In this document: one piece after another, positions 1 to 8,400 of the stretch | Position numbering within the stretch: position 1 is the stretch's first letter | Layout of the letters: every line of letters starts with the position of its first letter | NCBI GenBank assembly: GCA_021732785.1 | Contig: JAKFUG010000004.1 | Location: 1 to 64,000 of the forward strand | Length of the DNA: 64,000 nt | Reading direction: 5' to 3' | From: Planctomycetaceae bacterium | Lineage (GTDB): Bacteria; Planctomycetota; Planctomycetia; Planctomycetales; Planctomycetaceae | Notes under the pieces: generated by a model | Told to the model about the DNA's origin: nothing | The model's database searches: none | The model's input: only the letters and a program-made list of their open reading frames with translations | Position numbers and translations under genes: made by a program

Positions 1-410
1 CAGAGTTCGAGAAACTCCTTGGCAATCGGCGACACACTTCCCAAACGAATGAGGTCATCCAGCGTGAAGATATCGCGGCTGAACTTGCGGATGGTGAAAT
101 AGATGCCCCGCCGCGCACTCGGCGGCAGCACCACATGCACGCGCGAACCATCGGGCAACCGGGCATCCAGAATCGGGCGGTTCTCGTCGATCTCGCGGCC
201 CACATACTGCGCGACGTTATGCACCGCGGACAAAAGCGCATCGTGACTCGGAAACGCCGCATCGGTCCGTTCGAGCCGTCCGCGGCGTTCGATGTAGACC
301 TCGCGAAAACCGTTGATCATGATTTCGGTGACGGTGTCATCCTGAAGAAAATGCCGGATCGGCGTCAGGAAGTACCCGAGACTCGCTTCAAAAACGGCTT
401 CGCGCGACAT
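1..410 (-). CDS. cpaF: CpaF/TadA-type secretion ATPase (N-terminal part, runs off the window)
   Basis: Reading the reverse strand from an ATG at 410 gives 136 residues with no stop before the window edge. The segment EIMINGFREVYIERRGRLERT-like (residues 29-49), followed by RPILDARLPDGSRVHVVLPP (about 79-98) and FTIRKF, is the N-terminal domain that precedes the Walker box in CpaF/TadA ATPases. These hexameric cytoplasmic ATPases drive assembly of Flp/Tad-type pili or related type II/IV secretion machines. The Walker A and B motifs would lie beyond the left edge and cannot be seen, so activity is inferred from family only. Family members are usually about 400-480 residues, so roughly the first third is present. 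Confidence 0.85.
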   Translation of the reverse strand, partial: MSREAVFEASLGYFLTPIRHFLQDDTVTEIMINGFREVYIERRGRLERTDAAFPSHDALLSAVHNVAQYVGREIDENRPILDARLPDGSRVHVVLPPSARRGIYFTIRKFSRDIFTLDDLIRLGSVSPIAKEFLEL

Positions 411-501
411 GACCCACGTGTTCCGCAGAAATGATGCGTAAGACGATGACGCAAGCCATGATAACACACGCCTGATGAGGATGACGCCATTCTGATCCGG
501 T

Positions 502-1647
502 TTACGGCGACGAGGGTTCAACAACCAGCAGCACCGGGCGAAAGGCTTGCCATTCGCCGAGGCCTTCACGACTGACAAAATGATACGTGGACAGGCTTGG
601 TGCCGGGACGTCCTCGCGATCGAATTTCAGCAGGACGCCGTGGTTCGTCTGCGGGGCTGCGGCTTGCTGTCGCACGAGTTTCGTGACATCCACGACTTTC
701 CAGCCTTCCCCCGCGGTCATTGGGGTCGTGGTGATGGGAAGTGTGGCGATGGTCGGCTGTTGCTCCCACGCGGTCCGTTCCGGCCAATCCTTGGTGATTT
801 CGTGCACCTGCCATTGAACGATTGGTTGTTGTGCCTTGGCCTGCCGAGCATAGACGGCGAGCCAGAAGCGGGTCTTTGGTGACGCAAGAACCTCAGCCGA
901 AGGGAGCGGCCAGTGGATGAGTGTGCGAACGCCTCCTTGAGTGTTCGCGACGGCGAGATTATCGACTTCACCGTGGTTCCATGTCGGCATGTAGCCGAGC
1001 ACCATGGCATCTTTATCGATCGGCATGGTCGCTCGAATATGTCCTCCCGTCAGCCGTTCCAAGCCTTGTTTTGATTGATCGGGCTTCGTCGGTGATGTTG
1101 GCGATTCCGACAGCGTGAGTTGATCAAACCAGACGGCTCCTAAACCGCACAATGCCGCCCGAACCACCATCAACTTGGTACCGGGGGGGACAACGAATGC
1201 CTCGCTCTCCATCCACTTCCAATCCTGGTCGCCTTTGACAACCGGTGTGCTGCTGAAGGCCAGCATGATCGGCGAGGGGGGATCCGACAGACATTGGACG
1301 CAGACATTGGCGTTCTCCGCGCCCTCGGTCTTGATGTAGGCCCCGATGCGCATCGATTTGCCTGACGGTACGTCGCGGACAATCTGATGCCAGTTGTTGC
1401 AGGTCAGTCGGTCATAGACGTGGGTGTTCGAGATGGCCAGCGAAGCCGAGCCCGACTTTGAATGATTTATCGAGCGCGAGAACTTGAGGCCCGGCGCGGA
1501 AATCCGGGCCATTTGCCATTCCGTGGGTTGATCTTCGACGACTTGTTCCGCCCCGGGATTCAACAACCAGTTCCGCTCTTCGGCCACCGTTGTGGACGCG
1601 ACACACAGCGTTACAGCGAAAACGAAAGCGGCGGCAGAATGTGGCAT
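502..1647 (-). CDS. Secreted DNRLRE-type domain protein
   Basis: A 381-residue protein with an N-terminal signal peptide (AAAFVFAVTLCVASTTVAEE). Residues about 25-185 read like a carbohydrate-binding/jelly-roll module (NWLLNPGAE start, many beta strands). The C-terminal half, from about residue 205 (TMPIDKDAMVLGYMPTWNHG) to the end, has the DNRLRE pattern: a Ser/Thr-rich beta domain with VVDVTKLVRQQ and a closing FRPVLLVVE strand. DNRLRE domains occur in large secreted surface proteins and have no assigned enzymatic function. A strong AGGAGA ribosome site precedes the ATG. The gene start overlaps the end of the upstream regulator gene by 37 bases, so it is likely the third gene of an ECF-sigma operon. 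Function unknown beyond a likely extracellular structural or binding role. Confidence 0.7.
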   Translation of the reverse strand: MPHSAAAFVFAVTLCVASTTVAEERNWLLNPGAEQVVEDQPTEWQMARISAPGLKFSRSINHSKSGSASLAISNTHVYDRLTCNNWHQIVRDVPSGKSMRIGAYIKTEGAENANVCVQCLSDPPSPIMLAFSSTPVVKGDQDWKWMESEAFVVPPGTKLMVVRAALCGLGAVWFDQLTLSESPTSPTKPDQSKQGLERLTGGHIRATMPIDKDAMVLGYMPTWNHGEVDNLAVANTQGGVRTLIHWPLPSAEVLASPKTRFWLAVYARQAKAQQPIVQWQVHEITKDWPERTAWEQQPTIATLPITTTPMTAGEGWKVVDVTKLVRQQAAAPQTNHGVLLKFDREDVPAPSLSTYHFVSREGLGEWQAFRPVLLVVEPSSP

Positions 1648-1997
1648 GGATCAGTCTCCTGCAAGGGATTGGATGCTCGTTGTTCCAACAACGGAACCGA
1701 CTTCGGACGCGTTTCATTCAGGACTGTGTGAAGGGAAGTTTGCTTCGAATCCTGCTGCCAAGGCAGCGCAGCGGATCGGATCACCATTGCGAGCAGTCCC
1801 AAGGCGCAGACCGCTGCGATGAGCACACCCGGTTTCTGTAGCGGTGCCCTAGGGGATGGCTTCCTGTTCGGGGATCGCGGAATCGCCGCGATGAGCCTGC
1901 GCTCCAGATCTGCCGGAAGAGGCCCCTCGTTCCGTCGCCGAAGTTCGTCTTCCAGACGCCGGATCGTCCACGGAGTGGATGGGTCATTGGTGTTCAT
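1611..1997 (-). CDS. Small single-pass membrane protein, putative anti-sigma partner
   Basis: A 128-residue protein with a charged N-terminal cytoplasmic part (WTIRRLEDELRRRNEGPLPADLERRLIAAIP), a single membrane segment at about residues 56-75 (GVLIAAVCALGLLAMVIRSA) and a short outer tail. The start overlaps the end of the ECF sigma gene by 14 bases, so translational coupling is likely. Position and topology fit a planctomycete anti-sigma or sigma-accessory protein, but no zinc-binding anti-sigma motif (HxxxCxxC) is visible, so the role is inferred from context alone. Confidence 0.6.
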   Translation of the reverse strand: MNTNDPSTPWTIRRLEDELRRRNEGPLPADLERRLIAAIPRSPNRKPSPRAPLQKPGVLIAAVCALGLLAMVIRSAALPWQQDSKQTSLHTVLNETRPKSVPLLEQRASNPLQETDPCHILPPLSFSL

Positions 1998-2544
1998 GGA
2001 GGGCCTTGATAGAGAGGTCGGATCGTAGTTGTGCCAATGCCCGGCTCAATCGCCATTTGATCGTGCCCAGAGGTTGCCCGAGCACTAACGCCATTTCTTG
2101 AAAGCTGAGCGACTCTTTGTAGTGCAACTGGATGACCGCCCGATCCACATCGGAGAGTTGTGCGACCGCGTGCCATAGCCGGTCAGCATCCTCGGACTCG
2201 ACCAAGGGATCGGATGCCGTTTCATCGGTCAGCGCCGTCCGCTCCTTGGACGCCTGGTGCCAGGCATGGTGTCTTCGCTGAGACTTCTTTTTTCCATCGA
2301 GAAATCGGCGGTAGAGAATCCGCAGCAGCCACGTCTTCAATCCCGCTGGACCTCGAAACTCGCCGATTTTTTCCCAAGCGACGGTGAAGGTTTCCAATGT
2401 AAGTTCTTCCGCCGCCGCGCTATCGGCGGTGAGTTGCCGAGCGAACTGGTACAGTCGAATGTGGTAGCACCGAATCAACTCCGCGCAAGCCTGTGCGTCC
2501 CCGCGTTGCACGCGCTGCAACCATTCCTGGTCGGGATTCTCCAA
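1984..2544 (-). CDS. ECF-type RNA polymerase sigma factor
   Basis: A 186-residue sigma-70 family protein of extracytoplasmic-function type. Region 2 is visible at about residues 22-90 (AELIRCYHIRLYQFARQL, then LTLETFTVAWEKIGEFRG and LKTWLLRILYRRFLDGKKK). Region 4 is at about 118-175 (LSDVDRAVIQLHYKESLSFQEMA and LGQPLGTIKWRLSRALAQLR), which is the helix-turn-helix that reads the -35 element. The start is a TTG at 2544 with GGAAGG about 8 bases upstream; no ATG fits better. It heads an operon with a membrane partner and a secreted DNRLRE protein, so it probably controls a small cell-surface regulon. The sensed signal is not evident. Confidence 0.9.
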   Translation of the reverse strand: MENPDQEWLQRVQRGDAQACAELIRCYHIRLYQFARQLTADSAAAEELTLETFTVAWEKIGEFRGPAGLKTWLLRILYRRFLDGKKKSQRRHHAWHQASKERTALTDETASDPLVESEDADRLWHAVAQLSDVDRAVIQLHYKESLSFQEMALVLGQPLGTIKWRLSRALAQLRSDLSIKALHEHQ

Positions 2545-2755
2545 CGTGGCATCCTTCCATGCTGGGCTTGGGTCGACTCTTCAGAAGATAGACGACGTTG
2601 AACACAAAAAGGTTGGTCGGATAAGCATTTTCTTCTTTCCGTGCCGAAACGAGATCGCACCGGGCTGCGAAAGACGATAACGAAAACCACGTTCGGTGTT
2701 GCCACAGACGGTGCTCTTCCGCGAAAATGTCGGCTCACCCTTTGAGGCATGACCC

Positions 2756-4135
2756 ATGCTCTGTTTGCAAGCCCCCGGATTGACACTGTGCGATGGCCTC
2801 ACACGCCGCGATGCGCTGGTCGCCGGGGGGATGACGCTGGGCGGGATGAATCTCACGCAAACTTCGTTGGTTCGCGCGGCGTCCGCGGTCGCTCCAAAAG
2901 CCAAGCGGGTGATTCTGTTTGGTCTCATCGGTGGCCCCGCTCAACATGAAACGTGGGATCCCAAGCCCGAAGCCCCGCTGGAAGTCCGGGGCGAGTTCGG
3001 CGCGATCCCCACGCGCACGCCGGGGTTGTTCGTCGGCGAGTTGATGCCGAAGACCGCCATGCTGACCGATCGCATTGCCGTCCTGCGAGCCGTGACGACG
3101 CGCGATCAGGCTCACAGTTCGAGCGGTTATCAAATTCTGACCGGGGTGCCGCATGTGCCGATGAACGCCGAGAGCGTCACGCCGCGGCCGCCGAATCTGC
3201 ATCCGTCGATGGGGGCGGTGATGCGGTATCTGCGACCCGAACGGACGCAACTTCCGTCCGCGGTCACCTTGCCGGAACACATCTGGAACGACGGCAACTT
3301 CCCGTGGCCCGGTCAGGACGCCGGGGTCCTCGGCCCGCAGTACGATCCGTGGCTGATCCACTGCGATCCCTCCGCCCCGGAGTTCCGTCCGCCGGCACTC
3401 GCGCTGCCGAAAGAAGTCCCATCTTTGCGGTTCGATCATCGTCGACAATTGTTGGAACAACTCGATCATCGCTTCGATCGTCTCGGCTCGGTGATCGAAA
3501 CCTATGGGACCGATTCGCAACAGGCGTTCGGCGTCCTCGCGAGCGGTCCGGCCCGACACGCATTCGATCTCGACAAGGAATCGCCCATCGTCCGCGATCG
3601 TTACGGTCGTAGTCGCTTTGCGCAGAGCGTGCTGCTCGCCCGGCGGTTGGTCGAATCGGGTGTGTCCCTCGTGCAGATCAACTGGACGCGGATTGCCAAT
3701 CAACCCAACCAGGGCGGCTGGGACACGCATGCGTCGCACAACGCCGCGTGCAAGAACCTGCTGATGCCGATCATGGACCAATGTTATTCGGCTTTGCTGG
3801 AAGACCTCGAACAGCGCGGCATGCTCGCCGACACGCTGGTGGTCTGGCTCGGCGAGTTCGGCCGCACGCCGAAGTTCAACGGCAATGCCGGTCGCGATCA
3901 CTGGGGCCACGTCTTCTCGCTCGCGCTCGCTGGCGGCGGTATTCGCGGCGGCGTGGTCCACGGTCAGTCCGACGGGCACGCGGCGTACCCCGTCTCCGGT
4001 GTCGTGGAAGCCTCCGACCTCGTCGCGACCATCTTCCACCTCCTCGGCTACGGCCCCGACACCGAACTCCAGGAAACCCAGGGCCGCCCGTTTCCCCTCA
4101 GCCGCGGCCGCGTGATTCAACCGATTCTGGCTTGA
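2756..4135 (+). CDS. DUF1501 family protein (sulfatase/alkaline-phosphatase-like fold)
   Basis: A 459-residue member of the DUF1501 family, which is highly expanded in Planctomycetota and is related to the alkaline phosphatase/sulfatase superfamily. An early Arg-Arg pair (TRRDALVAGGMTLGG, residues 16-30) looks like a Tat-type or lipoprotein-like export signal. Family landmarks visible include VILFGLIGGPAQHETWDPKPE (about 56-76), the GGWDTHASHN metal-site-like segment (about 322-331), LVVWLGEFGRTPKFNGNAGRDHWGHV (about 362-387) with its His and Asp residues, and the C-terminal DLVATIFHLLG. In planctomycetes these genes often sit beside cytochrome-domain DUF1549/DUF1553 genes; here that partner is absent. 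GAGG lies about 9 bases upstream of the ATG. No biochemical function is established for the family. Confidence 0.9.
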   Translation: MLCLQAPGLTLCDGLTRRDALVAGGMTLGGMNLTQTSLVRAASAVAPKAKRVILFGLIGGPAQHETWDPKPEAPLEVRGEFGAIPTRTPGLFVGELMPKTAMLTDRIAVLRAVTTRDQAHSSSGYQILTGVPHVPMNAESVTPRPPNLHPSMGAVMRYLRPERTQLPSAVTLPEHIWNDGNFPWPGQDAGVLGPQYDPWLIHCDPSAPEFRPPALALPKEVPSLRFDHRRQLLEQLDHRFDRLGSVIETYGTDSQQAFGVLASGPARHAFDLDKESPIVRDRYGRSRFAQSVLLARRLVESGVSLVQINWTRIANQPNQGGWDTHASHNAACKNLLMPIMDQCYSALLEDLEQRGMLADTLVVWLGEFGRTPKFNGNAGRDHWGHVFSLALAGGGIRGGVVHGQSDGHAAYPVSGVVEASDLVATIFHLLGYGPDTELQETQGRPFPLSRGRVIQPILA

Positions 4136-4145
4136 AAGTCCGCAG

Positions 4146-4230
4146 CCGTAGGGTTTGCCGAGTCCGCGAAGGCGAACCTTTCGTGCAGCATCGTAAGAGG
4201 TTCGCCGCGAAGACTTGGCAAACCCTACGG
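4146..4230. repeat. Palindromic repeat family A (copy 1)
   Basis: An imperfect inverted repeat of about 85 bp. The left arm starts CCGTAGGGTTTGCCGAGTCC and the right arm ends with the complement, GGCAAACCCTACGG. Inner arms carry GGCGAACC and its complement GGTTCGCC. A second copy with the same arms lies at 24472-24554, so this is a dispersed element rather than a gene-specific terminator, although it could act as one after the DUF1501 gene. Confidence 0.9.
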
Positions 4231-4334
4231 GTCTGAGTGAACCCGGCGAATTTCAGAATGTGCCCTTGCTTCCCCATGCTGCATAATGTATTTTTGAACA
4301 GGTATTGAAATTTGATCCGCACGGAAGCTGGTTC

Positions 4335-5393
4335 ATGCGTCATGGTTCGATGCTCGACCCGCCGAATCGGTTTGAAGCCACGCGGCACGAGGTCGATTTC
4401 GAGCATTGGGAATGGGATCCGGAGGACATCGCCGCGCGCGATCGCCGGCCGGTCGAGTATCTCGCGGATGCGTCGAAGTCGATCATCTCCGAGAACAAGT
4501 CGCCGGACCTTTCATTTCGTTACAGCATCAACCCCTACCGCGGTTGCCAGCATGGATGCTCGTATTGTTACGCCCGCAACAGTCACGAATACCTCGGCTT
4601 CAACGCCGGGCTGGACTTCGAGACAAAGATCGTCGTGAAGCATGATGCGGCGGTGTTGTTCCGCGAGTTTCTTGCCAGGCCCCAGTTTCAAGCGGACGTG
4701 ATCGTCTTCTCAGGCGTGACGGATTGCTATCAACCCGCCGAGCGACAGTTCCGGATCACGCGGCAATGCCTGGAAGTCGCGCGGGTATGCCGAATCCCGG
4801 TGGCGATCGTCACCAAGAACGCGCTCGTCTGTCGGGACATCGACATCCTGCGAGAGATGGCGGCGCTGCGTCTCGCGCAAGTGAATGTTTCGATCACCAC
4901 GCTCGATCCGGAACTCGCACGGGTGATGGAACCGCGGACGAGCATTCCGTCCGCGCGATTGCGAGCGATCGAGTTGTTGACGCAGGCGGGTATTCCCACG
5001 CGGGTGATGGTCGCCCCGATCATTCCCGGTCTCAACGACGCCGAAGTACCGGCGATTCTCGCCGCGGCGAAAGCGGCCGGAGCGCAGGCGGCAAGTTACG
5101 TTCTCCTGCGGTTGCCGATCACGGTGGAGCCGGTTTTTCGCGAATGGTTGACGCGCACGCAACCGCTCAAGGCGGAGAAGATCGAAGCCCTCATCCGCCA
5201 GACTCGCGACGGTGAAATGTACCGCAGCGGCTGGGGCGTCCGTCATCGCGGCACCGGCCCCATCGCCGAACAAGTGCAGCAAATGTTTCAAGTCTTCGCG
5301 AGGAAACACGCCCTCGATCGCCGGTTGCCGCCGCACGATTTCACGCTGTTCCAACCGCCTGCAACGGATGATGGCCAGTTGCGGTTGTTCTGA
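4335..5393 (+). CDS. PA0069-like radical SAM protein (SPL-family Rv2578c type)
   Basis: A radical S-adenosylmethionine protein of 352 residues from the ATG at 4335, which has GGAAG 7 bases upstream; an in-frame TTG at 4305 would add 10 residues. The cluster motif is YRGCQHGCSYCYAR, with cysteines at about 71, 75 and 78 in CxxxCxxC spacing. Downstream are the conserved DVIVFSGVTDCYQPAE, VAIVTKN, VSITTLDPELARVMEPR and VMVAPIIPGLND segments typical of the PA0069/Rv2578c group of radical SAM proteins related to spore photoproduct lyase. The protein should bind a [4Fe-4S] cluster and cleave SAM reductively. The substrate is unknown. It stands alone between convergent genes. Confidence 0.88.
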   Translation: MRHGSMLDPPNRFEATRHEVDFEHWEWDPEDIAARDRRPVEYLADASKSIISENKSPDLSFRYSINPYRGCQHGCSYCYARNSHEYLGFNAGLDFETKIVVKHDAAVLFREFLARPQFQADVIVFSGVTDCYQPAERQFRITRQCLEVARVCRIPVAIVTKNALVCRDIDILREMAALRLAQVNVSITTLDPELARVMEPRTSIPSARLRAIELLTQAGIPTRVMVAPIIPGLNDAEVPAILAAAKAAGAQAASYVLLRLPITVEPVFREWLTRTQPLKAEKIEALIRQTRDGEMYRSGWGVRHRGTGPIAEQVQQMFQVFARKHALDRRLPPHDFTLFQPPATDDGQLRLF

Positions 5394-5403
5394 TGTTGGC
5401 CCT

Positions 5404-8400
5404 TCAGCGCGGCGGGATCCGGTGCAACGTGTAAGTCGCCTGATTCGGCCACAGTGCCGGTGCTCCACTACCGACCGGTTCGACCGCGATGTCATACACA
5501 TGCCCGGTCTTCAGTCCGTGCAGAGTGAGCGACACCGTTTTTGCGTCATCGCTGATGGTTGCCGTGCGGACTTCCACGGTGTGACGGCCGGAGTCTTCCG
5601 TGGCGTAGGTTCCCTGCCACACGCGTTGGTATCCCGTGATTTTGTACGCTTCGGGTCGTGCGGCCTTGATCTTGTCGACGGGACGCACGAATTCCAGTGT
5701 CATGCCCGTCGGGGTCGCGCGGACTTCTTTCAATCCGTTCGGCAAGGAATCATTCGGCGTGAGCTTCACGATGTCGCCGGTGTTGAGTCCGCCGAGCCAG
5801 CCGCTGTCGTGAATGCTGCTGACGTAGAGTTCGCCTTGTGGTCCGAAGGTGACCCCCATCGGGCCGAGAAACTCTTCCACGCCATTGGTTTCGCCGAGTT
5901 TCGTCAATGGATACACGGCTCCCTGTAACGTGCCGTCGACGTCCTGCAAGGAACACCGAATGAGGAAGCGGCCGTTGTATTCCGCACCGACAATCTGTCC
6001 CGCGAACGGATGTTGTGTCGACCGCGGCCACACCGCGACGCCGTTGACGCTGCGGGTCCACGGATGCGGAATCTGCACGGCGGGCGGATCGGCGGGTTCT
6101 TCCGTGGGTGGATCGAGTTTCGCCGGGACGCCATAACGGTGACCGGGGATAATCACGTTGAGTTCGTTGAACGTATTCTGCACGCCCTGTTGATCACTGC
6201 ACACGAGGCGGTCATCATCCCACAGCGCGAGGCCCGTGGGATACCGCAGACCGGTGGCGATCGATTCCACCTTGCCATCGTCCTTGAACCGCAGGATGTG
6301 GCCGCGCCATTTCGATTGTGCCGCCGGGCGGTTCTTGTGGGCGTAGTCGCTGCCGAGGCCGATGTAGTTCCATCCGGTTTTGTCGCGGACGATGCCGCAG
6401 GTCCAGTCGTGATAATCGTCGGTGTAACCCCATCCGGTCGCGACGATGCGCATGACATCGGACCGACCGTCGCCATCGGTATCGCGCAGCGCGACGACTT
6501 CCGGTTTGTGCGCGACATACAAATCATCGCCGTGCGGCAGAATCCCGAACGGTGCGGCGAGTCCTTCCGCAAATGGCGTGAGCGTGTCATCAAGGCCGTC
6601 GCCGTCCTCATCGCGTGTGACGAAAACATGTCCCTTCAGTGACGTGAATGCCAGCCGCCCGTTCGGCAGCACCGCCATCGCCGTCGGCATGATCGTCCGC
6701 GGCAACGGCAACCGCACACCATCAAACCCCGGCGCGGATGTGATTTTTTCGATGTTGATTGTTGGTTGCGGTGGTGGAACCGCGGTGAGTGCCGGGTTCT
6801 TCAACTTCGTCGTGTACCAGAATACAACCGGTTTGTTGTCGAGAAGAATACGGCTCGGTGGAAAACCTTCCTGAAGGATAACGCCAAATGCCTGTCCGTA
6901 ATTCTTCTCCGGCGGTGCGGGCGCCCACCGCGCTTCGGGACGCAGCCCGTCCTGGAGCAACGGCCGCACGCCGATCACCCACCCGCTCGGCGGTCCCAGT
7001 CCTGTCTGTGAAATCTCGCGCTGCAGACCGTCCGGCAACTCGGACCAACGATCGCGAACTGTTCCTTGCAGCGTCTGCTTCATCCCCATGTTATTCACCG
7101 TCCACTCGACGGTGTAACGGACTTCCACTGACGGGCCATTCACTTGGATGCGCTGCAACCGCATTGTCGGTGCGACAATCGGTACATCGGGATCTATTCC
7201 GCCACGGAAGCGGATGTCGTATTGCAACGCGAGGTCCACTTCATCGCCGCGAGTGTGCATCAGCGGCGACCCGGCCATGTCCCAGAACCAGCTTTTGCCC
7301 TGGGTGCGTTCGCGGGCGAAGTCGCCAATGGTCCACATGCGGACGCTCGCGGTGTCGGCGTCGAACAGGATGCTGTGCCCGTTGCCGAAGCCGATGGCGA
7401 TCGCGCGGGGAATCGATTCCGGCTGCCCCTTTTCGCCGGGAATGGTGACCACATCGCGCAGCACGCGCGGTTTGTCGCCGGGTTGCAACGTCCATAATTG
7501 TTCGACCACGGCGGGGTTGGTAGGCGCGGTGAAGTTCGGGTCGTGCAGCGCGTCCCACAACGCCGCGAGTTGTTTATCGAGTTGGCCGTCCAGCAACGTC
7601 GGATGCGGGCGTTGGTAACCCGGCATCTCGACGCCCGGGAGAATCCGCAACGGCGAGCGCATCCAGCGGAAGAAATACGTCGGCCGTAGTCGGGCACCGA
7701 GTTGGTACAGGTCCGAACCGCGCGTGCCGAGGGCCACCTTCGGCGGCTGGTAATCCTTCAACTGATGACACGCGACGCAACTGAAGCCCTTGCCTCCCGC
7801 GAGTTCCCGCCCGGCGAGCAGCGTCTGCGTGTCAGCGGTGGCGATGTCGGGATGAATCGGATACGCCGGGGTCGCCGGGGCGTCATCGGGGATGCGGTCG
7901 TGGCCAATGAGATGCGCGACAATTGCCGCGGAGTCTTCTTTCGTATGCGAAAACTTCGGCATGTGGACTTTGAGCCACGTCATCCGCGGTTTCTGTTCGC
8001 CTTTGATCGCGAGCGCTAATGGTTCATCGCGCATGCGATCACCGACGGCCGTCAACGCCGGGGGGACGAGCGTCGGGGCTTGCCCTTCCCACTCCGGCAC
8101 CGACTTGACGACATTGCGCACGATGCCCGACAGCCCGCGACCGCCGTCGCGATCATGACACGCGGTGCAATTCTTCTGGTCGAGCAGATCGCGCCCCCGC
8201 GCGAAGTCGTTCAGCGTGTGATCATTCTTCGCGGCGGAATCGAGATCCGCCGTCACCGCCGTGATGTCATCGGGGCGATATGCCGGTTGCTTTTTTGCGG
8301 GATCAATCTTCGCGCTGAGACACCCGCTCACCTCACCTCGCTTGCGGCTTCGCGCCCCGCGTTGCACCACCGCCGGCTTGCCCACCCCCGGAATCTCATG

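Noticed and set aside
2735-4120. 461-residue open frame opposite the DUF1501 gene
   Set aside because: It is a shadow of a GC-rich coding strand; the forward frame matches a known family over its full length.
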